Notes: generated by a model not told the origin, from the sequence alone. Shown: positions 1-9,294, numbered from the stretch's first letter. The stretch: 64,000 bases of DNA from an uncultured Aquimarina sp. (GCF_947492965.1 NZ_CANLOZ010000005.1:434001-498000), one strand, 5' to 3'. Numbers and translations are program-made.

Positions 1-1218
1 TTGCACATTTTGGTGCCCTTGTTTTTCGAAATGTGCTTTTAGATAATGCGCATACTCCAAAATAAAATCAGGCTGGGTTGCCATTTGTTTTTGCTGAAAT
101 GCGGTTAAAAAATCATCATTATCCACATAAAATCGTTTGCCTGTTTCAGCATTCACAATTTTAAAATTAGCATATCCTGCTTTTTCCATAAGCATTACTC
201 TCCAAGAAAAACGATACCCTTCTTCGGTCCAAAATAGTTCTCCTGGATATAGTAAAAATCGAAACGGCAAAAGTAATTGAATCACAAAAAACAACCCTAG
301 TATAGTGGTAATTATTTTAGTCTTATTTTGAGTAAAAACCAGAGATATATTACTATCAAAATAGTCTTTATTTATCTTCATTATTTTAGATATCCAACCT
401 AATATTCTATGGTGTACTTGTGCCCCAAAAAAAATGGTAGCTCCAACAATCATAATATAGGGGAACATACCTATCGGAAAAAGTACTCTGGTTAAAACAT
501 GAAAAATAACAACTAGACCAAATGCCACAACTCTAGTTTTTCTAAATAGTAAAAGAAATGGAATAGTAAGATCATAGATCGCACCAGAATAACTAAATAC
601 ATAATGCATCCATTCTTGCTGCATTAAATCTCCAATTAAAGGAATGTCATACTTAGAAGGAAGCCAAATTTTAAGAGGCATCGCACGTACTAACCAGTCC
701 GAATTGAGTTTTGCCAAACCTGCATAGAAATACACAATTCCTATCAGTAATTTTAAGGCATCTATAGCCCAAACGGGTACTTTCTGAAAAGACTTTCCTT
801 TTATTTTAGCATCAAGTGAATAGTATGCATTTGCCGGTAAAAAAATTAGTAAGAAACTAAGAATGCTTATAAAATAGTAGTGATTTAGATAGGTGGTCTT
901 ATCCATCAACTCTATATAAGTAAAACTTAAAAAAAAGGTAATAATTGCTACTCTATATTGATATCCTAGCATTACACAAATACTAGCTATAGCACAAACA
1001 CCAAAAATAAGATATGTGTAATTACCGATTGGCTTTATAAAATCCAATCCATAGTATGAAAAGAAAAAAGTAGGCTGGATATACAATTTATCTATCCATC
1101 CATAACTCCAAAAACGAATAATACTGATCAACATCATTAACCCAAAAAAAATACGAAAGACTGCAAGTGGTGCAGCCTCCGTATAATTTTTTAAATATTC
1201 GTTTCGTTGATATATCAT
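1..1218 (-). CDS. HTTM domain membrane protein (vitamin K-dependent gamma-carboxylase-like), 3' end cut by the window
   Basis: The reading frame is open from an ATG at 1218 to the left edge, giving 406 codons with no stop, so the C-terminus is missing. The first ~290 residues hold about eight hydrophobic helices, and a soluble tail follows. Helices with conserved Y/H/W residues, such as the YFYAGLAKLNSDWL stretch, fit the HTTM family related to vitamin K-dependent gamma-carboxylase. It starts 18 bases after the imelysin gene on the same strand, so it is probably the third gene of a DUF4856-imelysin-HTTM operon. The family name is from recognition. The substrate in bacteria is unknown; a role in iron or copper handling is inferred only from the neighbours. 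Confidence 0.8.
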   Translation of the reverse strand, partial: MIYQRNEYLKNYTEAAPLAVFRIFFGLMMLISIIRFWSYGWIDKLYIQPTFFFSYYGLDFIKPIGNYTYLIFGVCAIASICVMLGYQYRVAIITFFLSFTYIELMDKTTYLNHYYFISILSFLLIFLPANAYYSLDAKIKGKSFQKVPVWAIDALKLLIGIVYFYAGLAKLNSDWLVRAMPLKIWLPSKYDIPLIGDLMQQEWMHYVFSYSGAIYDLTIPFLLLFRKTRVVAFGLVVIFHVLTRVLFPIGMFPYIMIVGATIFFGAQVHHRILGWISKIMKINKDYFDSNISLVFTQNKTKIITTILGLFFVIQLLLPFRFLLYPGELFWTEEGYRFSWRVMLMEKAGYANFKIVNAETGKRFYVDNDDFLTAFQQKQMATQPDFILEYAHYLKAHFEKQGHQNVQ

Positions 1219-1236
1219 ACAATACTGAAGATAAAT

Positions 1237-2352
1237 TTAATCTCCATCGGCATCTACAAAATCAACATTAACCGATATTGCCTGAAGCATATCTACTTTG
1301 ATCAATACAACGTTCTTTTGTAATTCATCGTAAGTATTAAGCATCAAACTATTATTTGTTCTTACTTGTTCAGAGAAATCATTATTTAAATTAGCAGCAG
1401 TCGTTCTTGCTACGTTAAACTGATTATTGATCAAAGTACTTAAATCTTCTCCATCTTTAATGGTATTAAGAAAATCTAAATACGTCTTAAGACTTTGTCC
1501 TGTTGTACTACTTGTAAAATGCTCTCCATTAAAAAAGTCCTGAAGGGCATCCAGATTAGCATTGAATAGCATTTTCGAAATATCTCCCTTATAAAACCCT
1601 TCTACTCTGTCTTCTAGTGGAGACCCTGAAAATACTCCTGCAGGAATACCTACTTTCCCAGCCCTTAGATGCTTTTCATAATGAAAAATAAAATCGTTTA
1701 CAATTCTATCAACCGAACTAGTAGCAGAAGATCCGCTATTATTCACAAAAGTATCTCTATAATTGGCAGTCCAATCAGTAACCACCTGAGATGTTAATGC
1801 ATCCATTCTATTTACTAAATTGGTAAGATATTCTTTATAATCAGCACCTGCAGTAGCATCGGTAAAAACACTAACAATATTAGTATCCGAATCAGAAACA
1901 CCATTTATTAAATAATCCAAAGCACCAAATCCTTGTTCATCCTGCTGGCTAATAGAAGAAAGATCATAAGAACCAGAGGAGATATTACTTTCGATATTAG
2001 CTGTATTTACTGGGTACACATTCATGAAATTTCTGAAAGATATAGCTTCAGCCATTCCAATTTCATACATGCTTACCGATTGCCATGAAGTGTATGCTGT
2101 TAACCAAGCTTCTCTTAAAGATACCAGATTAGCTTCGTCTGTGGTAGTTACAAAATCTGATGTAGCAGTTTTTAGCGCTGTCATATCAGAGGAAAAATTT
2201 TGATATGCAGGAACTATAATATTATCTGCTATATTTTCTAACATCGCTTCTCTATCAAAATTATCAACAGTTCCTCCTTCATCATCACTAGACGAACAGG
2301 CAACTACAAAAAGAACTAACACGAACGCTGACAAAAACAAATACTTCCTCAT
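1237..2352 (-). CDS. Imelysin family lipoprotein (peptidase M75-like)
   Basis: This 371-residue protein has a lipoprotein signal peptide with the lipid-attachment cysteine at about residue 19 (FVVACSSS), so it is exported and lipidated. The rest is helical, and the GFGALDYLI segment matches the conserved central motif of imelysin-like proteins. Imelysins are iron-regulated envelope proteins related to EfeO, and most are thought to bind metal rather than act as proteases. It lies between DUF4856 (upstream) and HTTM (downstream), all on the minus strand. A hairpin and a TAnnTTTG box precede it, so it may be transcribed both by read-through and from its own start. Confidence 0.88.
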   Translation of the reverse strand: MRKYLFLSAFVLVLFVVACSSSDDEGGTVDNFDREAMLENIADNIIVPAYQNFSSDMTALKTATSDFVTTTDEANLVSLREAWLTAYTSWQSVSMYEIGMAEAISFRNFMNVYPVNTANIESNISSGSYDLSSISQQDEQGFGALDYLINGVSDSDTNIVSVFTDATAGADYKEYLTNLVNRMDALTSQVVTDWTANYRDTFVNNSGSSATSSVDRIVNDFIFHYEKHLRAGKVGIPAGVFSGSPLEDRVEGFYKGDISKMLFNANLDALQDFFNGEHFTSSTTGQSLKTYLDFLNTIKDGEDLSTLINNQFNVARTTAANLNNDFSEQVRTNNSLMLNTYDELQKNVVLIKVDMLQAISVNVDFVDADGD

Positions 2353-2383
2353 CTTATTTTTATTTATTCTTAATAAATCTGTG

Positions 2384-2391
2384 CAAATGTA
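2384..2391 (-). promoter_or_regulatory. Candidate Bacteroidota -7 box for the imelysin gene
   Basis: On the minus strand this reads TACATTTG, matching the TAnnTTTG consensus, about 30 bases before the imelysin ATG. No TTTG -33 box is visible at the usual 19-base spacing, and the box abuts the base of the hairpin at 2391-2434. It is therefore a weak, possibly secondary promoter. Confidence 0.3.
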
Positions 2392-2434
2392 AAAAAAGAG
2401 GTCGAAATGTTATTCACCTTTCGCCTCTTTTTTT
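2391..2434 (-). terminator. Hairpin with A/T tails between DUF4856 and imelysin genes
   Basis: An A-run plus GAGG(T)CGAAA pairs with TTTCGCCTC plus a T-run, with one bulged base. Read on the minus strand it lies just after the DUF4856 stop and ends in a U-tract. It probably terminates part of the DUF4856 transcript and so sets the ratio to imelysin. Confidence 0.6.
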
Positions 2435-2451
2435 CATAATTTATGAATTGT

Positions 2452-3684
2452 TTAGTTCGTACTCCCTGCTTGAGCAACTGTAAAACTAAATTTAGCAGCG
2501 ATAGTATCTGACAATGCATCCAATGTTGTTGGAGTTACATCCCATAAACCATTAGTCGCTCCCATTAATTGGTTCAACAATACTTCAACCTCTGTTTTAC
2601 TAAAATAAGGTTGATTAGTAGCAGGATTTTGGGTAAACTGAAGACTATAGATAAAACCAAATCCTTCAGATAAATCGTGGAAAACACTTGCGTAATCAAC
2701 TGTTCCAGCTTCTAGACCATTTTTACCTTGCTGTAAATAGTATACTGCTCTGATTCCGATAATCTCAGAAACTTTTTCTTTTACAATAGCTGCTTGTGCA
2801 TCTCTAACTGTATAATTCTTAGCTACGATAGCTGCTCTACCTAATTTAAGTGCATCATAAATCTCTGCTGCGATTCCTGCAAAATCGGGATCCCCTTCTA
2901 CTCTACCTATATATTTATTAAGGAAACTATCCGCATCCCCAATAGTTGGGTTTGGATTTGCCGGATCTGCAGACGCACCATATAGATACCCATATGCTTC
3001 ATCCCATTTATGTTCCATAGTAGTATACACTTGACCATCAGCTACTACTCCATTATCATTATTAGCAATATTATCTGCTTCATCCAAAACAGCAGTACCT
3101 AAATAATTATTTAATGCCTGGTCTGTCATTAAAGCTCCTATCAAACTTTTTGTAAAAGCTTGATCGTATTCTAAACCTTTCGCATTTACATAACGCTCAG
3201 ATCCTCCACCAGCTTCTTGCAAAACACCAGCATTTCCAGCAGTTGCCGTTACTGCCCAATTAGGAAACACCTCATCAATCTGTCCTTTAATCCAGGCATC
3301 AAAATCCGCTTTAATTTCTGCTGCATCTGTAGCATTAGAAGAAAAATAGTCTCTAGAAGCAGCTGTTTTATTTCTTACACTCTTATCAGACGCATTTAAC
3401 GCAACATCCTCGAAATCATCCGCATTTTCCTGATGATCAAACATCGCATCCACAATAGCTTCTGTAGTAGTCGTATTTTTAAACTGACCTATAATAGCTT
3501 CTGCCATTGCTATTCTGGTAGTTTGTCCACTAAAGCTTACTGTACTTTGTCCATCACGTTCAAAAACATAGGTTGCTGGTGCTTCTACCTGAACAACCGG
3601 AGTATTATCATCATCCGAAGAACAAGAGACTAAAAAGACTGCTCCGGTTATACCTATTACTTTAGCTATATTTTTTATTTTCAT
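2452..3684 (-). CDS. DUF4856 domain lipoprotein
   Basis: This 410-residue protein has a lipoprotein signal (FLVSCSSDDD, lipid cysteine about residue 21). The body is helical and resembles the Bacteroidota-specific DUF4856 family: a YVFERDGQSTVSFSGQT start, a YLYGASADP segment and a KEKVSEIIGIRAVYYLQQG segment. In flavobacteria this family is usually found beside imelysin and HTTM genes, as here, where it is the first gene of the run. A good -33/-7 promoter lies upstream. The biochemical function is unknown; involvement in metal acquisition is inferred from the neighbourhood. Confidence 0.82.
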   Translation of the reverse strand: MKIKNIAKVIGITGAVFLVSCSSDDDNTPVVQVEAPATYVFERDGQSTVSFSGQTTRIAMAEAIIGQFKNTTTTEAIVDAMFDHQENADDFEDVALNASDKSVRNKTAASRDYFSSNATDAAEIKADFDAWIKGQIDEVFPNWAVTATAGNAGVLQEAGGGSERYVNAKGLEYDQAFTKSLIGALMTDQALNNYLGTAVLDEADNIANNDNGVVADGQVYTTMEHKWDEAYGYLYGASADPANPNPTIGDADSFLNKYIGRVEGDPDFAGIAAEIYDALKLGRAAIVAKNYTVRDAQAAIVKEKVSEIIGIRAVYYLQQGKNGLEAGTVDYASVFHDLSEGFGFIYSLQFTQNPATNQPYFSKTEVEVLLNQLMGATNGLWDVTPTTLDALSDTIAAKFSFTVAQAGSTN

Positions 3685-3724
3685 TGTTTTTTATTTAGAC
3701 TTAATTTAAATAGTTAATGAGGTG

Positions 3725-3755
3725 CAAATATATCCATACAGAAATATTCTACAAA
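3725..3755 (-). promoter_or_regulatory. Bacteroidota -33/-7 promoter of the DUF4856 operon
   Basis: On the minus strand TTTG (3755-3752) is followed after exactly 19 bases by TATATTTG (3732-3725). This matches the Bacteroidota TTTG / TAnnTTTG promoter. It lies about 40 bases before the DUF4856 ATG and is the best-matched promoter in the window. Confidence 0.65.
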
Positions 3756-3844
3756 CTTTATTTGTAATAAATCTAAATAAATTTAAAGTTTTAACAATTT
3801 CGTAAAACTAGGCAGGAATTTTAATAGTATTTTAAAAGCTAATA

Positions 3845-4303
3845 CTAATCTGTACTATATTTCTTTCGCAGTGCTGTAACCCAATTGATTAGCAACTCTT
3901 TTTCTTGATCTTCTAAATTTCCATGAGTCCAAGTATAAGATGGCAAAGGCATTTCACCTTCTTCTACTTCTTCGATCAACTCTTCTAATTTATGATCCTT
4001 CTTTTTATCCGAATATGTTTCCCACTCTGAAACATTAAAATGTTCTTTTCCTTCTTCGATATGATTTGCTAACCAATACGATACGGGAGCGATATTAGCA
4101 TACCAAGGATAGATAGTTTGGTTACTATGGCAATCGTAGCAATTACTCTTTAAAATCTCTTGTATCTCCGAAGTGGGTTTGGTTTCAATTTCGAAATAAG
4201 CAACAGATTCATAGCCAGACTCATTTCTATCAGGACGAATAAATTGCATAATTACTAATATAACAATTAAAGCTAGCCCTACTTTTTTTAAGATGTTTTT
4301 CAT
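3845..4303 (-). CDS. Haem-binding domain protein (single CxxCH, membrane-anchored)
   Basis: This 152-residue protein has one N-terminal membrane segment (about residues 8-22) and then a periplasmic domain with a CYDCH haem c-attachment motif (C55, C58, H59). The following NQTIYPWYANIAPVSYWL stretch is typical of the 'haem-binding domain' family (PF14376-like). Nearby Met/His residues could supply the other axial ligand. It starts 19 bases after the HMG-CoA lyase stop on the same strand, so the two may be co-transcribed. It precedes the DUF4856-imelysin block, which fits an iron/haem theme. Its electron-transfer or haem-sensing role is not established. Confidence 0.85.
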   Translation of the reverse strand: MKNILKKVGLALIVILVIMQFIRPDRNESGYESVAYFEIETKPTSEIQEILKSNCYDCHSNQTIYPWYANIAPVSYWLANHIEEGKEHFNVSEWETYSDKKKDHKLEELIEEVEEGEMPLPSYTWTHGNLEDQEKELLINWVTALRKKYSTD

Positions 4304-4322
4304 TTCTGTGTGTTAGTGTTAG

Positions 4323-5189
4323 TTAATGGTACTTAGTAAATATCTTGGTTGCTTCATTATGAGAAGCTTCAAAACTCATTGTTTTTATATTCGTATCTGC
4401 TTTGGCAGTAGTAAAATAAGACAACATTCGTTCGGTAGGCATATTTCCCGTTAGCTCATCTTTTGCCATAGGACACCCTCCAAATCCCTGAATTGCGCCA
4501 TCAAATCTTCGACAACCAGATTTATAGGCAGCATCTACTTTTTCGAACCATGTTGTTGGAGTTGTATGCAAATGAGCCCCAAACTCGATATCCGGATACT
4601 TTGGAATTAAGTTAGAGTATAAATACTCAATAGTTTCGGGATTAGAGGTTCCCACAGTATCGGAAAGCGATAAAATTTTTACACCCATACGACTCAACTT
4701 TTCTGTCCATTCCCCTACTATTTCTACATTCCATGGATCTCCATAAGGATTTCCAAACCCCATAGACAAATATGCTACTACTTTTTTATTAGCCTGATCC
4801 GCAAGATTAAGAATTTCTTGTAAAGTTTCTACCGACTGTGCAATCGTTTTATGCGTGTTACGCATTTGAAAATTTTCTGATATAGAAAAAGGATATCCTA
4901 GATAATTTATTTCTTTATGCTGTACTGCATCTTTCGCTCCTCGCACATTAGCTATAATTGCCAGTAATTTACTTTCAGTTGTTGAAAGATCTAATTTAGA
5001 AAGTACTTCTGCAGTATCTACCATCTGGGGGATCGCCTTTGGAGAAACAAAACTTCCAAAATCTATCGTATCAAATCCACATCGTAATAAAGATTGGATG
5101 TATTGCACCTTTTTATCTGTTGGAATAAAATCCTTAATGCCTTGCATGGCATCCCTTGGACATTCAATAATTTTTACTTTTTCAGTCAT
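4323..5189 (-). CDS. Hydroxymethylglutaryl-CoA lyase
   Basis: This 288-residue TIM-barrel lyase cleaves HMG-CoA to acetyl-CoA and acetoacetate, the last step of leucine breakdown. Visible family residues are the N-terminal PRDAMQG (catalytic R12, metal ligand D13), GAHLHTT (metal ligands H206 and H208) and GFGGCPMA, which holds the active-site Cys at about 239. The length is normal for the family. No other leucine-degradation gene is adjacent, but a leucine-type dehydrogenase lies at 12.3-13.4 kb. The next gene downstream is the CxxCH protein, 19 bases away. Confidence 0.92.
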   Translation of the reverse strand: MTEKVKIIECPRDAMQGIKDFIPTDKKVQYIQSLLRCGFDTIDFGSFVSPKAIPQMVDTAEVLSKLDLSTTESKLLAIIANVRGAKDAVQHKEINYLGYPFSISENFQMRNTHKTIAQSVETLQEILNLADQANKKVVAYLSMGFGNPYGDPWNVEIVGEWTEKLSRMGVKILSLSDTVGTSNPETIEYLYSNLIPKYPDIEFGAHLHTTPTTWFEKVDAAYKSGCRRFDGAIQGFGGCPMAKDELTGNMPTERMLSYFTTAKADTNIKTMSFEASHNEATKIFTKYH

Positions 5190-5238
5190 TTAAGAGCTTC
5201 TGTCTAAAAGAAATTCAATTAAGAGTATAAAAATATGA

Positions 5239-5865
5239 TTATTTTTCAGAAAACATGATAAAAATTCCAATTCCAACAAAGACTACAATCTGCATCCATT
5301 TTAAAAATACTCCAATTTTGGAACTCCCTTTTATATAATTGGAAATATAACCTGCCATAACCGCAATTCCTCCGAAAACAATAAAGGACACCAGAATAAA
5401 CAGAAACCCTAATACATAAAACTGTATTACATTACTTAATTCATCACTGAATAAAAAACCTGGAAAGAAAGCTAAAAAGAAAATTGAAACTTTAGGGTTT
5501 AATACGTTCATGATAAATCCCTGTTTAAATAATTGACCTAAACTTTTCTTTTCTATGTTGCTTGAAGAGAATTGCAATGAAGCGTTACTTCTCCAAACTT
5601 TATACGCCAAAAAAAACAGATACAATGCTCCCGCCAGTTTAATCACAAAAAATAAGACTTCGCTTTGTTTAATAATCGCAGAAACCCCAAAAGCAACTAA
5701 TGTTGTATGGACTAAACATCCTGTCATTAAACCCATCACAGTTGCAATTCCATATTTTTTGCCATTTACAATACTTTGCATTAATACATAAATATTATCT
5801 GGTCCAGGAGAAATAGACAAAGCGAATGTCGCTATGATAAATGCATATAAAATTTCAAAATTCAT
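5239..5865 (-). CDS. LysE family amino-acid exporter
   Basis: I use the ATG at 5865 (MNFEILYAFIIATF), giving 208 residues. The longer open frame to 5931 adds only a non-family leader. The protein has about six hydrophobic helices and the LysE/RhtB signature SPGPDN near residue 20, followed by the GKKYGIATVMGL loop. LysE proteins export amino acids or similar small cationic or neutral solutes across the inner membrane. The substrate cannot be read from sequence. It is divergent from the spondin-like gene and separate from the HMG-CoA lyase unit. Confidence 0.88.
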   Translation of the reverse strand: MNFEILYAFIIATFALSISPGPDNIYVLMQSIVNGKKYGIATVMGLMTGCLVHTTLVAFGVSAIIKQSEVLFFVIKLAGALYLFFLAYKVWRSNASLQFSSSNIEKKSLGQLFKQGFIMNVLNPKVSIFFLAFFPGFLFSDELSNVIQFYVLGFLFILVSFIVFGGIAVMAGYISNYIKGSSKIGVFLKWMQIVVFVGIGIFIMFSEK

Positions 5866-5999
5866 CGAATACCCTGTAAGTTTTTGATTAAAAAAACGAC
5901 ATCCCAAAAATATACATAATCGGCAAAACAAATTAGGGTTATTCTTAATTCAACTGTTTAGCATATAGAACACAATCATTTTAACCAATAACCACACAA

Positions 6000-6914
6000 A
6001 TGAAAAAGCTTATACTCCAACCTATTTTCTTATTATTTTGTTTTTATTCTTTTGGTCAGACTACAACAGCTACCTATGATATTATTTTTACCAGTAATTG
6101 GGAAGCACATGGAACGCTTCCTGGTAGTGCTCACTTTACAGAATTGGTAGGAGCCACCCATAACACCAGTATTACTTTTCTAGAAATGGGAGGTTTGGCT
6201 ACTCCGGGAATTGAACAAGTCGCAGAAACAGGAGGTTTCAGTATTTTTGAATCTGAAGTTAATGCTGCTATCAATGCCAATAATGCAGATCAATTTATAG
6301 AAGGTCCGGATTTATTTTTTAATGGACCAGAAAGAACGATTACAATAAGCGATGTTACAGTAAGTTCTGATTATCCATTAGTAAGTTTAGCATCTATGTT
6401 AGCTCCAAGTCCTGATTGGATGATTGCAGTAAATAGTGTTTCTCTAATTGATAATGGAGGACAATGGATTCCTGAAATTACCATGGATTTATTTACTTAT
6501 GATGCAGGAACAGAAGAAGGAAATGGTTACAGTTTAAATAATAATCCTACCAATCCACACGAACCTATTTCTTTGGTGAATCACACGAATACCCCTTTAA
6601 TTAACGAAAGAATTGGAACCATTGTTTTTACTCAAAAACAACTCAACGTTCAAGACTTCAATAATCAAAAAGAAGAAATAAAAATCTCTCCTAATCCAAG
6701 TGACGGTAATATATCTATACTAACTGGAAAGGTATCTAACATTAAAGAAATTGAGATATACAACGTACTTGGGAAACAAGTGAGGCGTTACGATTTCAAA
6801 AACAGCAACAATACTATCAACCTTGATTTAACTAATCTAAACTCTGGAATATATCTTGTACGTTTATTTACTGAAGCTGGACGAATAGAAACCCAGAAAA
6901 TTATTCTTAAGTAA
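6000..6914 (+). CDS. Spondin-domain protein with T9SS type A sorting domain
   Basis: This 304-residue protein has an N-terminal signal peptide (cleavage after about residue 19, ...YSFGQ). Residues ~22-210 form a spondin_N-like domain: IIFTSNWEAHGTLPGSAHF, SITFLEMGGLATPGIEQVAETG, SPDWMIAVNSVSL. The last ~75 residues are a type IX secretion sorting domain, with ISPNPSDG, NVLGKQV, LNSGIYLVRL and a final Lys-rich KIILK. It should be exported by Sec, then moved through the outer membrane by T9SS and anchored or released. Spondin domains are best known from animal extracellular matrix proteins; the bacterial role may be adhesion, which is inference. Confidence 0.88.
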   Translation: MKKLILQPIFLLFCFYSFGQTTTATYDIIFTSNWEAHGTLPGSAHFTELVGATHNTSITFLEMGGLATPGIEQVAETGGFSIFESEVNAAINANNADQFIEGPDLFFNGPERTITISDVTVSSDYPLVSLASMLAPSPDWMIAVNSVSLIDNGGQWIPEITMDLFTYDAGTEEGNGYSLNNNPTNPHEPISLVNHTNTPLINERIGTIVFTQKQLNVQDFNNQKEEIKISPNPSDGNISILTGKVSNIKEIEIYNVLGKQVRRYDFKNSNNTINLDLTNLNSGIYLVRLFTEAGRIETQKIILK

Positions 6915-6918
6915 TATT

Positions 6919-7956
6919 TTATAATCCTTTTGCTATTACAGCTTTATTGATATCTCTTATCAATTTAGGTCCTTCATAAATAAAACCAGTATAGATCTGT
7001 ACCAAGCTTGCACCTGCTTCCATTTTTTCTATGGCATCGTTAGCGTTATGGATTCCTCCTACTCCAATAATCGGAAATGATCTATTACTTTTATCTGATA
7101 AATATTTGATTACAGCAGTACTTTTATCTTTAATAGGTTGTCCACTTAAACCTCCGTTCCCTATTTCCTCTAGTCTTGTTTGAGAAGCTTTTAATCCTTC
7201 TCTAGAAACAGAGGTATTGCTTGCAATAACACCATCTAGTTTTGTTTCTTGGACGAGTTCCACAATTTCATCTAACTGATTTGTGTTTAGATCTGGTGCG
7301 ATCTTTAATACAATCGGTTTCTGCGAATCAAAAGTTTTATTTTTCTCTTGAACTGCTTCAATCAATTCTACTAAATAGTCTTTATCGTTTAGTTTGGCAT
7401 GACTGCTTACATTAGGACAACTTACATTTAGAACAAAATAATCTACATAAGGATGTAAAGCTTCAAAACATTGCAAATAGTCTTTCGTATAATCTTCTGG
7501 AGCGGTATCCGTATTTTTACCAATGTTTCCTCCAATAATAAGCTTCCCCTTGTTTTTCTTTAATTGAGTTATTGCAGCTTCAAGTCCTTCATTATTAAAG
7601 CCCATTCGATTGATGATACCTTTATCATCTTTCAATCTAAACAATCTTTTTTTAGGATTTCCTACTTGCCCTCTTGGAGTAACTGTGCCTATCTCGATAA
7701 AACCAAAACCAAAATTAGCTAATTCGTTATACAACACAGCATTTTTATCAAACCCTGCTGCTAATCCTACTGGGTTTTTGAATGTTAAACCAAAAACTTC
7801 TCTATGAAGACCTATGCCCTTCACAAAATATCGAGAACGAATTAAGGAAGAAACAAAAGGAAATCTAGAAATGAATTTTATCAAACTAAAAGTAAAGTAG
7901 TGTACTTTTTCTGGATCGAATTGAAATAGAATTGGACGAATTAGTGTTTTATACAT
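6919..7956 (-). CDS. pyrD: Dihydroorotate dehydrogenase, class 2 (quinone-linked)
   Basis: This 345-residue enzyme oxidises dihydroorotate to orotate in pyrimidine synthesis. Class 2 architecture is clear: an N-terminal membrane-associating helix pair with [11 protein letters not shown], then [28 protein letters not shown] and INRMGFNN. The catalytic loop reads NVSCPN (residues 177-182). The residue before PN, normally Ser in class 2 enzymes, is Cys here (C180), as in class 1 enzymes. The stop is only a few bases from the convergent spondin-like gene. It is divergent from pepT. Confidence 0.93.
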   Translation of the reverse strand: MYKTLIRPILFQFDPEKVHYFTFSLIKFISRFPFVSSLIRSRYFVKGIGLHREVFGLTFKNPVGLAAGFDKNAVLYNELANFGFGFIEIGTVTPRGQVGNPKKRLFRLKDDKGIINRMGFNNEGLEAAITQLKKNKGKLIIGGNIGKNTDTAPEDYTKDYLQCFEALHPYVDYFVLNVSCPNVSSHAKLNDKDYLVELIEAVQEKNKTFDSQKPIVLKIAPDLNTNQLDEIVELVQETKLDGVIASNTSVSREGLKASQTRLEEIGNGGLSGQPIKDKSTAVIKYLSDKSNRSFPIIGVGGIHNANDAIEKMEAGASLVQIYTGFIYEGPKLIRDINKAVIAKGL

Positions 7957-7975
7957 TCCAATATAATTTTGAGTG

Positions 7976-7983
7976 CAAAAATA
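7976..7983 (-). promoter_or_regulatory. Candidate -7 box for pyrD
   Basis: The minus strand reads TATTTTTG (TAnnTTTG) about 20 bases before the pyrD ATG. No clear -33 TTTG is seen. Confidence 0.3.
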
Positions 7984-8019
7984 ACTTTATAAAGCTTCTT
8001 ATAAAAGTATATGAATATG

Positions 8020-8027
8020 TATTTTTG
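8020..8027 (+). promoter_or_regulatory. Candidate -7 box for pepT
   Basis: TATTTTTG (TAnnTTTG) lies about 28 bases before the pepT ATG in the divergent pyrD/pepT gap. The -33 element is not recognisable. Confidence 0.3.
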
Positions 8028-8055
8028 AAATCTTCAAGTAAAAACACACCTCGCT

Positions 8056-9294
8056 ATGATTCCAAAAAAACATATTATTGATAGATTTATAAGTTACGTT
8101 ACTATAGATACGGAAAGTGATCCTAACAGTGATACTACTCCAAGCTCTGAGAAACAATGGGATCTTGCGAATAAATTAGTGGAAGAATTAAAATCTATTG
8201 GTTTGGAGGATGTCACTATCGATGAAAATGCATATATCATGGCTACAGTACCTTCTAATATAGATCATGAAGTACCTACTATTGGTTTTATTTCTCATTT
8301 CGATACTACACCTGATTTTACAGGAGCGAATGTAAATCCACAGATCATAGAAAATTACGATGGAAAAGACATTATACTGAATAAGGAGGAAGAAATTATT
8401 TTATCGCCTGATTATTTTGAAGATTTAAAACTATACAAAGGACAAACGTTAATCACCACTGATGGTACTACTCTATTAGGTGCTGATGATAAAGCTGGTA
8501 TTGCAGAAATAGTATCTGCTATGGAATACTTAATCCAACATCCTGAAATCAAACATGGTAAAATCCGTATTGGATTTACTCCTGATGAAGAAATTGGAAG
8601 AGGAGCTCATAAATTTGATGTACAAAAGTTTGGTGCAGAATGGGCTTATACAATGGATGGTAGCCAAATTGGCGAATTAGAATACGAGAATTTTAATGCC
8701 GCAGGTGCCGTAGTTACGATCAAAGGAAAAATAGTACATCCTGGGTATGCTAAAGGCAAAATGATTAATAGTATGTATATCGCGCAGGATTTTATTAACT
8801 CTTTACCTCGATTGGAAACTCCAGAACATACCAGTGGTCGTGAGGGATTCTTTCATCTTCATACCATGAATGGTGAAGTAGAAGAAACCAAATTACATTA
8901 CATTATTAGAGACCATGATAAGGAGCATTTTGAAGCTCGCAAAGAAATGATGTCCAAACTAGGTGATGAGCTTAATAAGCAATATGGAAAAGATGTTATC
9001 CATGTAGAGATAAAAGATCAATACTATAATATGAAGGAAAAGGTGGAACCTGTAATGCATATTGTAGATATTGCCGAAGAAGCTATGAAGGCATTGGGAA
9101 TTAAACCACTTATAAAACCAATCCGCGGTGGAACCGATGGATCGCAATTGAGCTATATGGGATTACCTTGTCCTAATATATTTGCTGGTGGTCATAATTT
9201 CCATGGAAGATATGAATATGTTCCGGTAGAAAGTATGATCAAAGCTGTAGAAGTAATCGTAAAGATTGCACAACTTACTGCAGAACGTAAATAG
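8056..9294 (+). CDS. pepT: Peptidase T (tripeptide aminopeptidase, M20B)
   Basis: This 412-residue cytoplasmic zinc aminopeptidase removes the N-terminal residue from tripeptides. Family motifs are the [13 protein letters not shown] start, the metal-binding [25 protein letters not shown] (bridging Asp), [14 protein letters not shown] (catalytic Glu and metal ligand) and a C-terminal [15 protein letters not shown] / GGHNFHG. The length matches the E. coli enzyme closely. It is a single-gene unit divergent from pyrD. Confidence 0.95.
   Translation: MIPKKHIIDRFISYVTIDTESDPNSDTTPSSEKQWDLANKLVEELKSIGLEDVTIDENAYIMATVPSNIDHEVPTIGFISHFDTTPDFTGANVNPQIIENYDGKDIILNKEEEIILSPDYFEDLKLYKGQTLITTDGTTLLGADDKAGIAEIVSAMEYLIQHPEIKHGKIRIGFTPDEEIGRGAHKFDVQKFGAEWAYTMDGSQIGELEYENFNAAGAVVTIKGKIVHPGYAKGKMINSMYIAQDFINSLPRLETPEHTSGREGFFHLHTMNGEVEETKLHYIIRDHDKEHFEARKEMMSKLGDELNKQYGKDVIHVEIKDQYYNMKEKVEPVMHIVDIAEEAMKALGIKPLIKPIRGGTDGSQLSYMGLPCPNIFAGGHNFHGRYEYVPVESMIKAVEVIVKIAQLTAERK

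Noticed and set aside
3217..3633. Plus-strand ORFs antisense to the DUF4856 gene
   Set aside because: They are short, Ser/Cys/Ile-rich and without start signals, as expected from the opposite strand of a real gene.
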